Assembly (NCBI GenBank): GCA_002238505.1 | Contig: MPMM01000002.1 | Span: 434,001-498,000 of the forward strand | Length of the DNA stretch: 64,000 nt | Direction of reading: 5' to 3' | From: SAR202 cluster bacterium bin22 | GTDB lineage: Bacteria; Chloroflexota; Dehalococcoidia; Lucifugimonadales; UBA3495 | Shown: one piece after another, positions 1 to 8,746 of the stretch | Numbering within the stretch: position 1 is the first letter of the stretch | Layout: the number at the start of each line of letters is the position of its first letter | The notes under the pieces: generated by a model | Database searches by the model: none | The model's input: only the letters and a program-made list of their open reading frames with translations | Told to the model about the DNA's origin: nothing | Translations under genes and position numbers: made by a program

Positions 1-75
1 TACTTGGGTTTTACGGGCCGTGAAGAAGGCATCGCCGCTGTGGCGGTGGCCACCATCTTCCGACCACTCGAATAA
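1..75 (+). CDS. ispF: IspF (2-C-methyl-D-erythritol 2,4-cyclodiphosphate synthase), C-terminal end only
   Basis: The reading frame is open from base 1 to a TAA at 73-75 and gives 24 residues. They contain GFTGREEGIA, which matches the conserved C-terminal signature of IspF (usually GFTGRGEGIA). IspF makes the cyclic diphosphate intermediate of the non-mevalonate isoprenoid pathway. The gene begins outside the window. Its position just before cysS fits the common ispD/ispF-cysS gene order. Only the tail is visible, so the call rests on this motif and the synteny. Confidence 0.82.
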   Translation, partial: YLGFTGREEGIAAVAVATIFRPLE

Positions 76-162
76 TTTTCCTTTACCCCCTTCGGAATGA
101 CGCGCTTATGGGCTTCTTCCCAGGGGGATTTGCAAGGGTGAGAAGGGACTCACGGCAAGGCT

Positions 163-1557
163 ATGCGGCTGTATAACACCCTGACGGGCGAAGAGAAGGA
201 GTTTGTCCCGGCCGACGGTAACACCGTAAGAATGTATGTCTGCGGTGTGACACCCTATTCTTCCACCCACGTTGGACACGCCCTCAGCTACGTGGTCTTC
301 GACACCCTCCGCCGCTACCTGGAATACCAGGGCTACCAGGTCAGGCACATTCAAAACTTCACCGACGTGGACGACAAGATCATCCAGCGTGCCCAGGAAG
401 CAGGCATCAGCGAGGAAGATCTTACCGCCCAGTACATCGACGACTTCTTCCGCACGATGGATGCCCTGAACATCCGCCGCGCCGACGTGTATCCCCGGGC
501 CACCCAGGAAATCGAACCTATCCTGGACACCATCCAGAGCCTGGTAGATAAGGGATTTGCCTATCCCGCCAATGGCGACGTCTATTTCCGCGTCAACCGC
601 AAGGAAGACTACGGCAAACTCAGCCACCGCACCCTTGATGGCATGATCGCCGGCGCACGGATCCAGGTGGACGAGGACAAGGAACATCCCATGGACTTCG
701 TCCTGTGGAAGGGCGCCAAGCCAGGCGAACCCTCCTGGGAAAGCCCCTGGGGCCCGGGACGCCCGGGCTGGCATATTGAATGTACCGCCATGTCCCTGCG
801 CTACCTGGACTATCCGCTGGACATACACGGGGGCGGTCAGGACCTCATCTTTCCCCACCATGAGAATGAAATCGCCCAAAGCGAGGCTCATACCGGCATA
901 GCCCCATTTGCCAATCATTGGGTTCACAATGGCCTGCTGCAACTGGGCGAAGACAAGATGAGCAAGTCCCTGGGGAACCTGGTTTCGGTGGAGGAAGCGC
1001 TGGAGCGTAACAGCGCCGACGCCCTTCGCCTCTATTTCCTCAGCTCTCACTACCGCAGCCCCCTGCAGTACAGTGACGACGGCTCGGCGGCCATGGAACG
1101 CAGCATGGACCGATTCCATCACGCGTTGCGCCCCTCCGAAGCTGATGTGAATGTTTCGGGCGACGCCGGTTCAATGGACCCAGCGCCCTACCGTGAACGA
1201 TTCATCGGCGCCATGGAGGATGACCTGAACACCCCGCAGGCCATTGCGGCCCTCTTTGACCTGGCTCGCGAGATTAACCGTGAGCGGGACAGCGGGCGTT
1301 CCACAACGGCGGCCCAGGCGACCCTGCGGGAACTGGGCGGCGTGCTGGGGCTTACCTTCGAGGAATCGTCTGCGGGAAGCGACGAGCTGGCGGCAAAGCC
1401 ATTCATCGACTTGCTGGTAAACACCCGCACCGAGCTTCGCCAGGCTCGCCAGTTTGCCTTGGCCGACCGGATCCGTGATGAACTGGCGGCACAGGGGGTG
1501 GTTCTGGAGGACTCAGCCCAGGGTACGGTGTGGCGGTATCAAAGGGGCGCCTGGTAG
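163..1557 (+). CDS. cysS: Cysteinyl-tRNA synthetase
   Basis: This class I aminoacyl-tRNA synthetase charges tRNA-Cys in the cytoplasm. It has 464 residues, normal for the family. Visible marks are the HIGH-type motif HVGH at residues 36-39, the zinc/cysteine-site residues C27, C207 (HIEC), H232 and E236 (HHENE), and the KMSKS loop at 265-269. The C-terminal third carries the anticodon-binding DALR-type helices. The ATG at 163 is chosen because conserved sequence starts almost immediately (MRLYNTLTG). The Shine-Dalgarno (ggcaagg) is weak. It lies 87 bases after ispF and is probably cotranscribed with it. A hairpin follows the stop. Confidence 0.97.
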   Translation: MRLYNTLTGEEKEFVPADGNTVRMYVCGVTPYSSTHVGHALSYVVFDTLRRYLEYQGYQVRHIQNFTDVDDKIIQRAQEAGISEEDLTAQYIDDFFRTMDALNIRRADVYPRATQEIEPILDTIQSLVDKGFAYPANGDVYFRVNRKEDYGKLSHRTLDGMIAGARIQVDEDKEHPMDFVLWKGAKPGEPSWESPWGPGRPGWHIECTAMSLRYLDYPLDIHGGGQDLIFPHHENEIAQSEAHTGIAPFANHWVHNGLLQLGEDKMSKSLGNLVSVEEALERNSADALRLYFLSSHYRSPLQYSDDGSAAMERSMDRFHHALRPSEADVNVSGDAGSMDPAPYRERFIGAMEDDLNTPQAIAALFDLAREINRERDSGRSTTAAQATLRELGGVLGLTFEESSAGSDELAAKPFIDLLVNTRTELRQARQFALADRIRDELAAQGVVLEDSAQGTVWRYQRGAW

Positions 1558-1585
1558 AGGCGCTTAAACCGGCAGGAAATGAATC

Positions 1586-1609
1586 GGGGCAGGCTGCATG
1601 GCCTGCCCC
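1586..1609 (+). terminator. Hairpin terminator after cysS
   Basis: A perfect 9-bp stem (GGGGCAGGC / GCCTGCCCC) with a 6-base loop lies 28 bases after the cysS stop, followed by a short T-rich stretch. It sits between the convergent cysS and DoxX genes and could serve both. Confidence 0.65.
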
Positions 1610-1645
1610 AAGCTTGTTTCAGGAGGATTCGGTCGGGGCGTAATC

Positions 1646-2116
1646 CTAGAAAATCTCCTTCTTGAAGAACCACCGCTCAATACCGTACTTTCGACTGCCC
1701 AGAACTCCGATAAGTCCGGCAATGATAAACCACAAGATGGCGACTTCCCCGCCATTCTCCCCGTAACCACCCGGCGGGAAGATGTGAGGCCACACCCCGT
1801 TTCCAGCGTGGACCCGGAAATACGCCACTACCATGGTGACGCACAGGGCGCCTGCCCCTAATCGGGTAAAAATGCCCAGCCCAATCAGGAAAGCGGCAAT
1901 GAACTCCACCCATCCGGCGATATCAACCAGGGCTCCCAGGGGATGTTCTGCCGGAAATCCCCACAGCAGAAATGCTTTCTGTGCCCCATGTAACGCGACG
2001 AGAAAAGCAAATACCAGCCGGAATAGCAGGTATAGCTCGTCGACGTACCTGACCAGGATTCCGCCAAACGCTCCTCCACTCGAGCCTGCTTCCATTTCTT
2101 CTGTATTGGCAGCCAT
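1646..2116 (-). CDS. DoxX family membrane protein
   Basis: A 156-residue protein with about four hydrophobic helices (roughly residues 28-48, 66-82, 86-102 and 126-142). The arrangement, with a LHGAQKAF segment after the first helix, a GWVEFIAAFLIGLG helix and a C-terminal FPPGGYGENGGE loop, is typical of DoxX/SURF4-like proteins. These are often linked to quinone or thiosulfate oxidation or redox stress, but the role here is unknown. The ATG is preceded by GGAGGAATAAG, a strong Shine-Dalgarno. It is transcribed alone, convergent with cysS. Confidence 0.85.
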   Translation of the reverse strand: MAANTEEMEAGSSGGAFGGILVRYVDELYLLFRLVFAFLVALHGAQKAFLLWGFPAEHPLGALVDIAGWVEFIAAFLIGLGIFTRLGAGALCVTMVVAYFRVHAGNGVWPHIFPPGGYGENGGEVAILWFIIAGLIGVLGSRKYGIERWFFKKEIF

Positions 2117-2543
2117 CTTATTCCTCCTGGTGAGCTGGATACCCTGAGTGTGTGAGCTTGAGATCGCTCCAGATAAGGCTAATTGTCGTTTCGCCTCGAG
2201 TCAATGAAGTTTGTGTAAAGAAGTATCAGACTCAGATAATGAATTTGGAATTTATATCGTGGTAAGTAAATATTTGATTCCTGACCCAATTCGCGCGTTC
2301 AATTTTGTTACCGGCGTTCGGTCGTGTGATACCCAATGCGAGGCAGAACAGTCCTGAACTGTGATACCTTTCGGTCCGAGGTAACCGGTCTGGTGCGGCG
2401 GGAACCCCGGGGCCGATACACCACATCCTCACATTTTGGTTGCCCTTTGAATGCCCCTTTGACATAATGTACGAGCGTCGCTTGGCGCCGTGGTTTCCGT
2501 ACTGGCAAGTTCCCAATTCTTCCTTGCAATAGTCGGTCCATTT
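2117..2543. other. Gene-free stretch between divergent DoxX and FAD-oxidase genes
   Basis: These 427 bases must hold the divergent promoters. The part next to DoxX (about 2150-2290) is AT-rich. I see no convincing paired -35/-10, no repeat and no small ORF with a ribosome-binding site. Confidence 0.4.
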
Positions 2544-3938
2544 ATGATTGCTACTTCCATTGTTGAGTCCCTTTCCCGTATCGTTGGCGACGACAACCTT
2601 CTGTCGGCTCCCTACGATCTTGACCGTTATTCGGCCGATGCTCTGACCCCCTTTCGCGCCTACCGTGCTGGCTACGCCTTTGAGCAACTGGCTGACTTGG
2701 TGGTCCGTCCCGGCTCCGTCGAAGAAGTCTCCCAAATCGCGGCCCTGGCCACGCGGGAGAGAATCTCCCTGGTGCCCTATGGCGGCGGTACCGGAGTTAT
2801 GGGCGGAGTGCTGCCGGTTAAGGGCGGCATAGTTGTCGATGTAAAGCGTCTTAACCAGATTATCGAAATCAGCCCCCAGGATATGACCGCCACCGTGGGG
2901 CCTGGCGTGGTCCTGCAGGATTTGGCCGATGCCCTGGCCGAGCACAATCTGATGATTGGCCACGACCCTTACAGCGTTCCCATCGCTACCGTGGCCGGTA
3001 CCATTTCCACCAATGGAGTCGGATACCGGGCCAGCGCCTTCGGGCCCATGGGCCAACAGGTGGTGTCCTTGCAGGTGGTGCTGCCCGATGGCCGTATCCT
3101 GGACACCCGCTCAGTCCCCAAGTATTCATCTGCGCCCAACTTCAACCATCTGTTTATTGGCGGAGAGGGCGTATTCGGCATTATCACCAGGGCCACCATC
3201 AAGGTTTTTCGCATTCCCGAGGCCCAGGCATTTGCCACAGCCGCCTTCGACAGTTTTGATCAGGGCTTCTCCGCTGCCGCTGAAATGAAGGCCCTGGACC
3301 TCCATCCAACTCTGCTTGACCTGACGGAAGAGGACGGGTTGATTCGCATGTTTCTCCTGTTCGAAGGGTACCGTGAGGGAGTGGAGGCTCGTCACAAGAG
3401 GGCCATGGAGATCTGCGCCCAGTTTGGCGGGAGGGACACCGGTCCGGAAGATACGCTGGACTACTGGGAAGGCCGCCACGATTCGGGTTATCGCTACAAG
3501 CGCAATGCCCTGGACCGGCCTCGGGAAGAGCGGTGGAATCGCCAGTGGGGTCGCAGTTTCGACTACCTGCACATGGCCCTTCCCATCTCCAGGGTGCTGG
3601 ACTACCGGAGAAGGTGCGAGGAGATTTTGTCGGCCCGAGGCATCCGGATAGTGGAGTACGCCATCTGGAGCCGACCCGAACTGTTTTCCATGATGGTAGT
3701 TCCTGAAGACCCTTCGGGCGAGGGCGAGCTGTTTCGTGCCAACCTGGCTGAAGCCGTGGAGGATGTCTTGATACTGGCCCAGGACATGGGCGGCATCATG
3801 GAGTACTGCCACGGGGTGGGAATGAAGTTAAATCACCTGCTCTCCCGGGAAATGGGCGTGGGCCATGACGTGATGCGGCAGTTCAAGGACGTCCTGGACC
3901 CTTCGGGCATCATGAACCCCGGCAAACTGGGACTGTAG
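2544..3938 (+). CDS. FAD-binding oxidoreductase, GlcD/D-lactate dehydrogenase type (VAO fold)
   Basis: The PCMH-type FAD domain is clear near the N-terminus (VVRPGSVEEV, then PYGGGTGVMGG, then VAGTISTNGVGY). The C-terminal FAD-oxidase domain ends in a typical MNPGKLGL tail preceded by the CHGVGM histidine segment. Family members oxidise 2-hydroxyacids or act like alkyl-DHAP synthase; the substrate is not readable here. The frame opens earlier with a GTG at 2490. I prefer the ATG at 2544 because conserved sequence begins there, although neither start has a clear Shine-Dalgarno. From 2544 the protein is 464 residues. An isochorismatase-like gene follows 51 bases downstream. Confidence 0.85.
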   Translation: MIATSIVESLSRIVGDDNLLSAPYDLDRYSADALTPFRAYRAGYAFEQLADLVVRPGSVEEVSQIAALATRERISLVPYGGGTGVMGGVLPVKGGIVVDVKRLNQIIEISPQDMTATVGPGVVLQDLADALAEHNLMIGHDPYSVPIATVAGTISTNGVGYRASAFGPMGQQVVSLQVVLPDGRILDTRSVPKYSSAPNFNHLFIGGEGVFGIITRATIKVFRIPEAQAFATAAFDSFDQGFSAAAEMKALDLHPTLLDLTEEDGLIRMFLLFEGYREGVEARHKRAMEICAQFGGRDTGPEDTLDYWEGRHDSGYRYKRNALDRPREERWNRQWGRSFDYLHMALPISRVLDYRRRCEEILSARGIRIVEYAIWSRPELFSMMVVPEDPSGEGELFRANLAEAVEDVLILAQDMGGIMEYCHGVGMKLNHLLSREMGVGHDVMRQFKDVLDPSGIMNPGKLGL

Positions 3939-3989
3939 GCATCAGCAAATTCCTCGGCCACATCGCTGCCTTCGCTGGAGGTGAACAAC

Positions 3990-4724
3990 ATGCCGGAACG
4001 GGTTTGGGAACCTTACCTGACGGAACAGGACCGGGCGCACCTGGCAATGACATCTCCCAAGGAGGTTGGCTTCGGCCAGCGGCCGGCTCTGTTGCTCGTT
4101 GACCTGTACCGCTGGGTCTTTGGGGACGAACCCCAGCCCCTGCTGGATACCGTCGAAGACTGGCCGGGTAGCTGTGGGCTCGCCGCCTGGGACGCCATCC
4201 CCCACATCCAGACCTTGCTGGACGCTTGCCGCCGCGCGGGAATACCGGTAGTGCACGTTACCGGCCTCAGTGGTTCCGGCGTTGAATCATGGAGTTCACT
4301 AAAGCAGCCGGCGGGAAATTCCGACCGAAAACCGGGCGTGGTGGATGAAGCTGCCCTTGACCGGCAACGGCGTCGGTTTGACATAATCGACGAGTGCGCC
4401 CCCGAAGAAGGGGAGGCAGTTCTTTACAAGACTTCCCCCAGCGCCTTTTGGGGGACTCCCCTGACCGGCCACCTCACCCGACTGGGCATTGACACCCTGA
4501 TCACCTGCGGTGAAAGCACCAGCGGCTGCGTAAGGGCCAGCGTTGTGGACGGCTGCACCAACCGCTACCGCATGATCGTGGTGGAAGAGTGCGTATTTGA
4601 CCGCCACCAGGCGACCCACGCCATAAACCTCTTCGACATGCATCAGAAGTATGCCGACGTTCTACCGCTGGCCGACGTGCTGGAGTGGCTGGCCGAAGGC
4701 AGGTTCGAAAAGGGCCGGATCTAA
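3990..4724 (+). CDS. Isochorismatase-family cysteine hydrolase (N-carbamoylsarcosine amidase-like)
   Basis: A 244-residue hydrolase of the isochorismatase/N-carbamoylsarcosine amidase superfamily. The Asp-Lys-Cys triad can be placed: D38 in LLLVDLY, K147 in VLYKTSPSAF and C180 in ESTSGCVRASV. The ESTSGCVR context resembles N-carbamoylsarcosine amidases more than isochorismatases. The ATG at 3990 is chosen over an in-frame GTG at 3981 because GGAGG at 3977-3981 is then 8 bases away. It is probably cotranscribed with the FAD oxidase, suggesting a shared catabolic route whose substrate is unknown. Confidence 0.87.
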   Translation: MPERVWEPYLTEQDRAHLAMTSPKEVGFGQRPALLLVDLYRWVFGDEPQPLLDTVEDWPGSCGLAAWDAIPHIQTLLDACRRAGIPVVHVTGLSGSGVESWSSLKQPAGNSDRKPGVVDEAALDRQRRRFDIIDECAPEEGEAVLYKTSPSAFWGTPLTGHLTRLGIDTLITCGESTSGCVRASVVDGCTNRYRMIVVEECVFDRHQATHAINLFDMHQKYADVLPLADVLEWLAEGRFEKGRI

Positions 4725-4766
4725 ACCGGGAAATCAGGGAATGTTAGTTAATGAGTCCGGCGTTTA

Positions 4767-4793
4767 TTGGGGCAGCTACAAGAGCTGCCCCAA
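4767..4793. terminator. Strong hairpin between convergent genes
   Basis: A perfect 11-bp inverted repeat (TTGGGGCAGCT / AGCTGCCCCAA) with a 5-base loop lies 42 bases after the isochorismatase stop and before the end of the convergent DM13 gene. The T-tract is weak, so it may only partly terminate. Confidence 0.6.
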
Positions 4794-4880
4794 TCTCAAT
4801 CCACCTGTTTGTGCCCGTTCGTGGCTATTCGTGGAAGGATACGCTCTCAATGTTCCCTTGCGTTACCCCGTAGCAGATTG

Positions 4881-5477
4881 CTACCCGGCCCTTTCCAGCG
4901 GCGCCACGCTGAAAATTACATGGAAGGGCATGCAGTAAATGATTACGCTGTTCTGCTCTGACAGATCGATGTCCGCCGGTATTTCGTAGTTCTGGTTCCC
5001 AATGTTGCCCTTCAGCTTAGCCAGGTGGGTATAGCCACCAGACTGCAAAGCATCCCTGCTCATGGGATCCCCTGGTTCTGCCAGCAGGACCCGCAGGTCC
5101 GGACCGTTGGTAACCATGAAGTCTTCGAATCTGAGAACGTGGCCACCGTCGGGCGTTTGATAGATAGTAGCCATGCCGCTGCCCCGGTGGAAGGAATCGG
5201 CGTCCCTGAAGCTGCCCGAAGCCACGGCCACGGGCTGGGCAGTCATCTCCGGCATGGGCTCGACCATTGGCTCCTGGTCCATTTGGGCCATGGTCTCCAT
5301 GACCATTTCCACCTCGGCCATGGTCATCTCAGCGGGAATCTCAGCATTTGCGGCGAAGGGGAACTCCTCGTCAACCGTGTTGCTGATGAAGAGCGGCGAC
5401 AGCAACCACCAGGCAAAGGCCACAACCGGTACCAAAACCACCACTGCCGCTATTATTATGATGTTTCGTTTTCGCAT
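4881..5477 (-). CDS. Membrane-anchored DM13-domain protein
   Basis: A 198-residue protein with one N-terminal membrane helix (about residues 5-28), a Met/Glu-rich linker (about 40-85) and a DM13 domain to the C-terminus. DM13 signatures are SGSFRDADSFHRGSG, a following LRFEDF, and NGPDLRVLL, with the conserved cysteine in IYCMPFHV near the end. DM13 domains are thought to take part in electron transfer or redox modification outside the membrane; the partner is unknown. Its stop faces the isochorismatase gene across a hairpin. Confidence 0.82.
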   Translation of the reverse strand: MRKRNIIIIAAVVVLVPVVAFAWWLLSPLFISNTVDEEFPFAANAEIPAEMTMAEVEMVMETMAQMDQEPMVEPMPEMTAQPVAVASGSFRDADSFHRGSGMATIYQTPDGGHVLRFEDFMVTNGPDLRVLLAEPGDPMSRDALQSGGYTHLAKLKGNIGNQNYEIPADIDLSEQNSVIIYCMPFHVIFSVAPLERAG

Positions 5478-5519
5478 TCTCGGGCCCCCCGTTCTGAACT
5501 CTCCTAAGAATTTTCGCCC

Positions 5520-6524
5520 TCAGTTTGCCCTGGTTTCATACACTTCCGGATTGGCGCACCGGTCCAGTGGACGTCCTGCAAGCCCGGCAACCAGATTGCG
5601 GGCCGCCAGCATGCACATGGCGCCCCGGGAAACCAGTGAAGCACTGCCCACGTGGGGAGAAATCACCACGTTTGGCAGAGTCAAAAGCGGATCGTCTGCC
5701 GGAATGGGCTCTGGGTCGGTAACGTCCAGGCCTGCGGCGTAAATCCACCCTTCCTTGAGTGCGGTGGACAGCGCCGCCGAATCTACCACCGGCCCCCTGG
5801 CCACGTTGATCAATACTGCGGTGGACTTCATCTGGCGTAGTTCGGGAGTTCCGATGTAGTGATGAGTCTCCGGAGTAAGGGGAACGTGCAGGGAAACAAA
5901 ATCTGCTTCGGCCAGCAGGGTTGGCAGGTCCACGTACTCCAGCCCGTACTCAGCTTCCAGTTCCGGTCGCCGTGTGCGGGAGTGGTAGATGATCCTCATG
6001 TCGAAGCCGCGACCCCGACGCGCCATTTCCAGGCCTATCTGACCCAGTCCAATGATGCCCAGGGTCTTTTCGTGGATGTCCACACCCAGCCAGCGCATGG
6101 GATGGAATGCCAGGGTCCACTGGCCGTCACGCACCCACCTGTCACTCTCTCCGATGCGTCGGGCGGCGGACATCAGCAAGGCAAATCCCACGTCCGCGGT
6201 GGCCTTGGCCAGCACCCCCGGCGTGTACCCCACCGGAATGCCACGTCGGGTGGCCCCGGCTACGTCCACATTGTCCAGCCCCACCGCCAGTTGGCTGACA
6301 ACCTTCAGCCTGGGAGCAGATTCCAGTAGCTGGGCGTCAACCCGGTCCATGATATTGGTCAGCAGCCCTTCGGCATTGGCGACCTTCTCACGCAATATCT
6401 GTGGAGACGGTGGCTCTTCATCGGGCCACACCTCCATATCAGCATGCTGGTCAATCAGGTCCAGGGCTTCCTGCATGATTTCGCGGGTAACGAAAACGCG
6501 GGGTCTTACATTCACTTCGTGCAC
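5520..6524 (-). CDS. D-isomer 2-hydroxyacid dehydrogenase (glyoxylate/hydroxypyruvate reductase type)
   Basis: An NAD(P)-dependent dehydrogenase of 334 residues. The dinucleotide fold shows GLGQIG. The catalytic set is present: Arg in NVARGPVVD, Glu in DVTDPEPIP, and His in ISPHVGSAS. The best fit is glyoxylate or hydroxypyruvate reductase (GyaR-like). The serine-glyoxylate-type aminotransferase at 39 kb could feed such an enzyme. The start is a GTG at 6524, with another GTG three codons on; neither has a strong Shine-Dalgarno. Confidence 0.9.
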   Translation of the reverse strand: MHEVNVRPRVFVTREIMQEALDLIDQHADMEVWPDEEPPSPQILREKVANAEGLLTNIMDRVDAQLLESAPRLKVVSQLAVGLDNVDVAGATRRGIPVGYTPGVLAKATADVGFALLMSAARRIGESDRWVRDGQWTLAFHPMRWLGVDIHEKTLGIIGLGQIGLEMARRGRGFDMRIIYHSRTRRPELEAEYGLEYVDLPTLLAEADFVSLHVPLTPETHHYIGTPELRQMKSTAVLINVARGPVVDSAALSTALKEGWIYAAGLDVTDPEPIPADDPLLTLPNVVISPHVGSASLVSRGAMCMLAARNLVAGLAGRPLDRCANPEVYETRAN

Positions 6525-6669
6525 CTGGGAGTTTTCAGATTGGCCGGGCTGGGCAGAACAAATTAACTCCCTTAAATAAATCTTAACAAAGGCATATGTG
6601 GTTTGTCACAGATTCGGTTGGCTTGTGAAGCCATTACAACGCGATTGCCCCCAACCTCACCGTTCCTGG

Positions 6670-6678
6670 TGCTATACT
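6670..6678 (+). promoter_or_regulatory. Extended -10 promoter for the ornithine-cyclodeaminase-like gene
   Basis: TGC-TATACT forms an extended -10 element 52 bases before the start codon. No good -35 lies at 16-18 bases upstream. The assignment is inferred from position and consensus only. Confidence 0.4.
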
Positions 6679-6730
6679 TTCCACCGATTGCGGCGGCCAA
6701 CGCCCAAAACCCGAATCTCCTGGAGGAAAT

Positions 6731-7684
6731 ATGTCCCTGTTTTTGAACGAGCAAGAAGTGGCGCAATTGCTGCCGATGTCCGAGTGCGTGGATGTGCTGG
6801 ACGAGGCCTTTGCCCACGCCGGAGCGGGCAAGGTGGATATCAAACCCCGCTCTCGTATCCGGATGCCTGGCGGCTTCTTCCATTTTATGGCCGCCGCCGA
6901 TGCCGACCACCAGGTCTTCGGCTACAAGGCCTATCCCTCTTTTGCCGGCGGGGCGAAAATGATAGTAATGCTCTACGACTACAACTCCGGGGAACTGCTG
7001 TCCTGCATGGAAGGAGGTCGCCTGGGGCAGATACGGACCGGCGCCGCCTCGGGTCTGGCCAGCCGTTACATGGCTCGGGCCGACGCCGACAGCGTGGGGG
7101 TTATTGGCTCCGGCTTCCAGGCCCGAACCCAGCTGGAAGCGGTGTGCGCTGTACGGGACATCAAGCGGGCCAAGGTTTACAGCCGCCGCCAGGAACGTCG
7201 GGAATCATTCGCCCAGCGCATGAGTGAACAGTTGAATATCGAAGTGGTACCCGTGGACAGCGCCCAGGAGTGTGTATCCGATGTGGCTGTAGCCATAGCC
7301 ATTACCTCCGCCCGCGACCCGGTCATTGAAGGGGAATGGCTGGCTCCTGGAACCCACGTCAACGCGGCTGGCGGCAACCACTGGATGCGTCGCGAGGTGG
7401 ATGAGGCTACCATCCTCCGGTCCGCCGTTATCGCGGTGGACGACCTGGACCAGGCCAAGATCGAATGCGGGGACCTGATGTGGCCCGAGGCCCGGGGCGA
7501 GTTCCGCTGGGACATGGTCTGCGAGCTGCAGGACGTAGTAGCCGGCCGAGTAGCCGGACGTCCGGACGACCAGGCTGTTACCCTCTTTGAATCCATGGGT
7601 GTGGCCCTGGAAGATATCGCCGCTGCCCAGCTTGTTTACAACAAGGCCCGGGAGCAGGGCATTGGGCAGGAACTGCCCTTCTAG
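6731..7684 (+). CDS. Ornithine cyclodeaminase / mu-crystallin family protein
   Basis: A 317-residue NAD(P)-binding protein. The family core is clear: MEGGRLGQIRTGAASGLA (substrate/cofactor loop), the Rossmann motif GVIGSGFQA around residue 117, and THVNAAGGNH. Family members include ornithine cyclodeaminase, alanine dehydrogenase and ketimine reductases. The sequence does not decide among them, and the absence of arginine-catabolism neighbours argues against a firm ornithine call. The ATG follows TGGAGGAAAT, an excellent Shine-Dalgarno. The promoter is probably the extended -10 at 6670. Confidence 0.88.
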   Translation: MSLFLNEQEVAQLLPMSECVDVLDEAFAHAGAGKVDIKPRSRIRMPGGFFHFMAAADADHQVFGYKAYPSFAGGAKMIVMLYDYNSGELLSCMEGGRLGQIRTGAASGLASRYMARADADSVGVIGSGFQARTQLEAVCAVRDIKRAKVYSRRQERRESFAQRMSEQLNIEVVPVDSAQECVSDVAVAIAITSARDPVIEGEWLAPGTHVNAAGGNHWMRREVDEATILRSAVIAVDDLDQAKIECGDLMWPEARGEFRWDMVCELQDVVAGRVAGRPDDQAVTLFESMGVALEDIAAAQLVYNKAREQGIGQELPF

Positions 7685-7788
7685 CGGCCCGTCAGATTGC
7701 CACCGAGTTCATCAGGAATTGACACGTATCGTATATTCGATGAAAATTATAGGCAGATGCAATACCTCGAATGATCAGGAGGTCGATT

Positions 7789-8361
7789 ATGACTATGGCT
7801 CCCGCTTACACGATGGATGCCTTTCTGGATGACGTCCGCGACACCTTTGCTACCACCGACGACCCGATGGCCCAGGCCCAGGCCGTGGCGAATAACCTGA
7901 AGACCCTCATCAACACCCCGGGCTGGCTCGAGGAAATGCTGGACCTGCCGGAAGAGGGCGGCTACGGCCCCAAGAGCCTGCACCTGGAAGAGGAAGCCGG
8001 ACATCCCAAGCCCGGTTTCTGGCTGATGGCTTCTGTCCAGGAAGACGGCCGGGACAACCTGCCCCATGACCACGGCAATGCCTGGGTAGTATATGGGGTG
8101 TATGACGGTTCCATTGAGCAGACCAAGTGGCGCTGGTTCTACCCCGGCGAAGGCGTTGATCGCCTGCAGCTCAAGGAGACTGGCCAGTTTGTGCAGGATG
8201 CCGGTGCCGTGGCCTTCTTCCTGCCCGGCGAAATTCACAACACCCGCAACGTCACCGGCGGCCGCGCCCTGGTGGTGCGCCTGGAATCCCAGAAGCTGGA
8301 CCGACTGGTCCGCTACCAGTACAACCCGGATGAAAACACCATGAAGGTAATGGACCGGTAA
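7789..8361 (+). CDS. 3-His cupin, cysteine dioxygenase-like
   Basis: A 190-residue cupin. A histidine triad of thiol-dioxygenase type can be assigned: H93 and H95 (PHDHGNAW) and H150 (GEIHNTRN). The family oxidises cysteine, mercaptopropionate or related thiols to sulfinates with non-haem iron. The substrate is unassigned, and other 3-His cupins remain possible. The ATG at 7789 is chosen because AGGAGG lies at 7777-7782. A second, distinct homologue lies at 36.0 kb in a sulfur operon. A strong terminator follows. Confidence 0.72.
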   Translation: MTMAPAYTMDAFLDDVRDTFATTDDPMAQAQAVANNLKTLINTPGWLEEMLDLPEEGGYGPKSLHLEEEAGHPKPGFWLMASVQEDGRDNLPHDHGNAWVVYGVYDGSIEQTKWRWFYPGEGVDRLQLKETGQFVQDAGAVAFFLPGEIHNTRNVTGGRALVVRLESQKLDRLVRYQYNPDENTMKVMDR

Positions 8362-8411
8362 CCGACTCTCCCCCAATCCGGTTCGGCTTTCTCTCGGGCT
8401 GAAATAAGTTT

Positions 8412-8462
8412 GGCCCACCTGCGATTAGAACTGTCGCAGGTGGGCCGTTTCTTTTGGTTTTT
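8412..8462 (+). terminator. Rho-independent terminator
   Basis: A perfect 13-bp stem (8412-8424 with 8434-8446) and a 9-base loop are followed by a T-rich tract (gtttcttttggttttt). It closes the cupin transcript and insulates the SOS-type cassette downstream. Confidence 0.9.
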
Positions 8463-8478
8463 CCACGAATGATCACTT

Positions 8479-8625
8479 AGAGACTATTTCAAAATCCCTT
8501 CCCCCTTGACGTGTGAAGGTTAGAGCCTGTCCTGAGCCTGCCGAAGGAATGGGGGTGAAAGGCAATCTCTTTTGCTGTCGTATATTGCCCAATGCTCTGC
8601 CTTGAATAATTTTGAGGTAGTTTCT
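8479..8625. repeat. MITE-like dispersed repeat, family 1, copy 1
   Basis: A 147-bp non-coding element with imperfect 17-bp terminal inverted repeats, AGAGACTATTTCAAAAT on the left and the complement of AGAAACTACCTCAAAAT on the right. Copies 2 (40464-40609) and 3 (58902-59024) share the body, including ATGGGGGTGAAA and CAATGCTCTGCCTT. It carries a 24-base segment absent from copy 3. It lies between a terminator and the imuB promoter. No transposase is encoded. Confidence 0.85.
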
Positions 8626-8714
8626 AATGAAGTGTTCTAAAATTCGTGACCATTAGCGGAAAATTTCTCTTTGTGTTCCTTTGTTCCCCTGCGTGGATGC
8701 CCCACTCCCGGACA

Positions 8715-8743
8715 TTGACTTTTAGAACATAAGTTCGTAAAAT
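8715..8743 (+). promoter_or_regulatory. Promoter with LexA-type box for the imuB-dnaE2 genes
   Basis: TTGACT (8715-8720) and TAAAAT (8738-8743) are separated by exactly 17 bases. Inside the spacer lies GAAC-ATAA-GTTC (8725-8736), the Gram-positive-type LexA operator core (GAAC-N4-GTTC), with partly symmetric flanks. LexA bound here would block polymerase, so the cassette is probably SOS-inducible. The lexA gene is not in the window, and operator types vary within Chloroflexota. Confidence 0.75.
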
Positions 8744-8746
8744 TAT

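Noticed and set aside
6731-7684. Firm ornithine cyclodeaminase assignment
   Set aside because: The family is broad and no arginine or ornithine genes are near.
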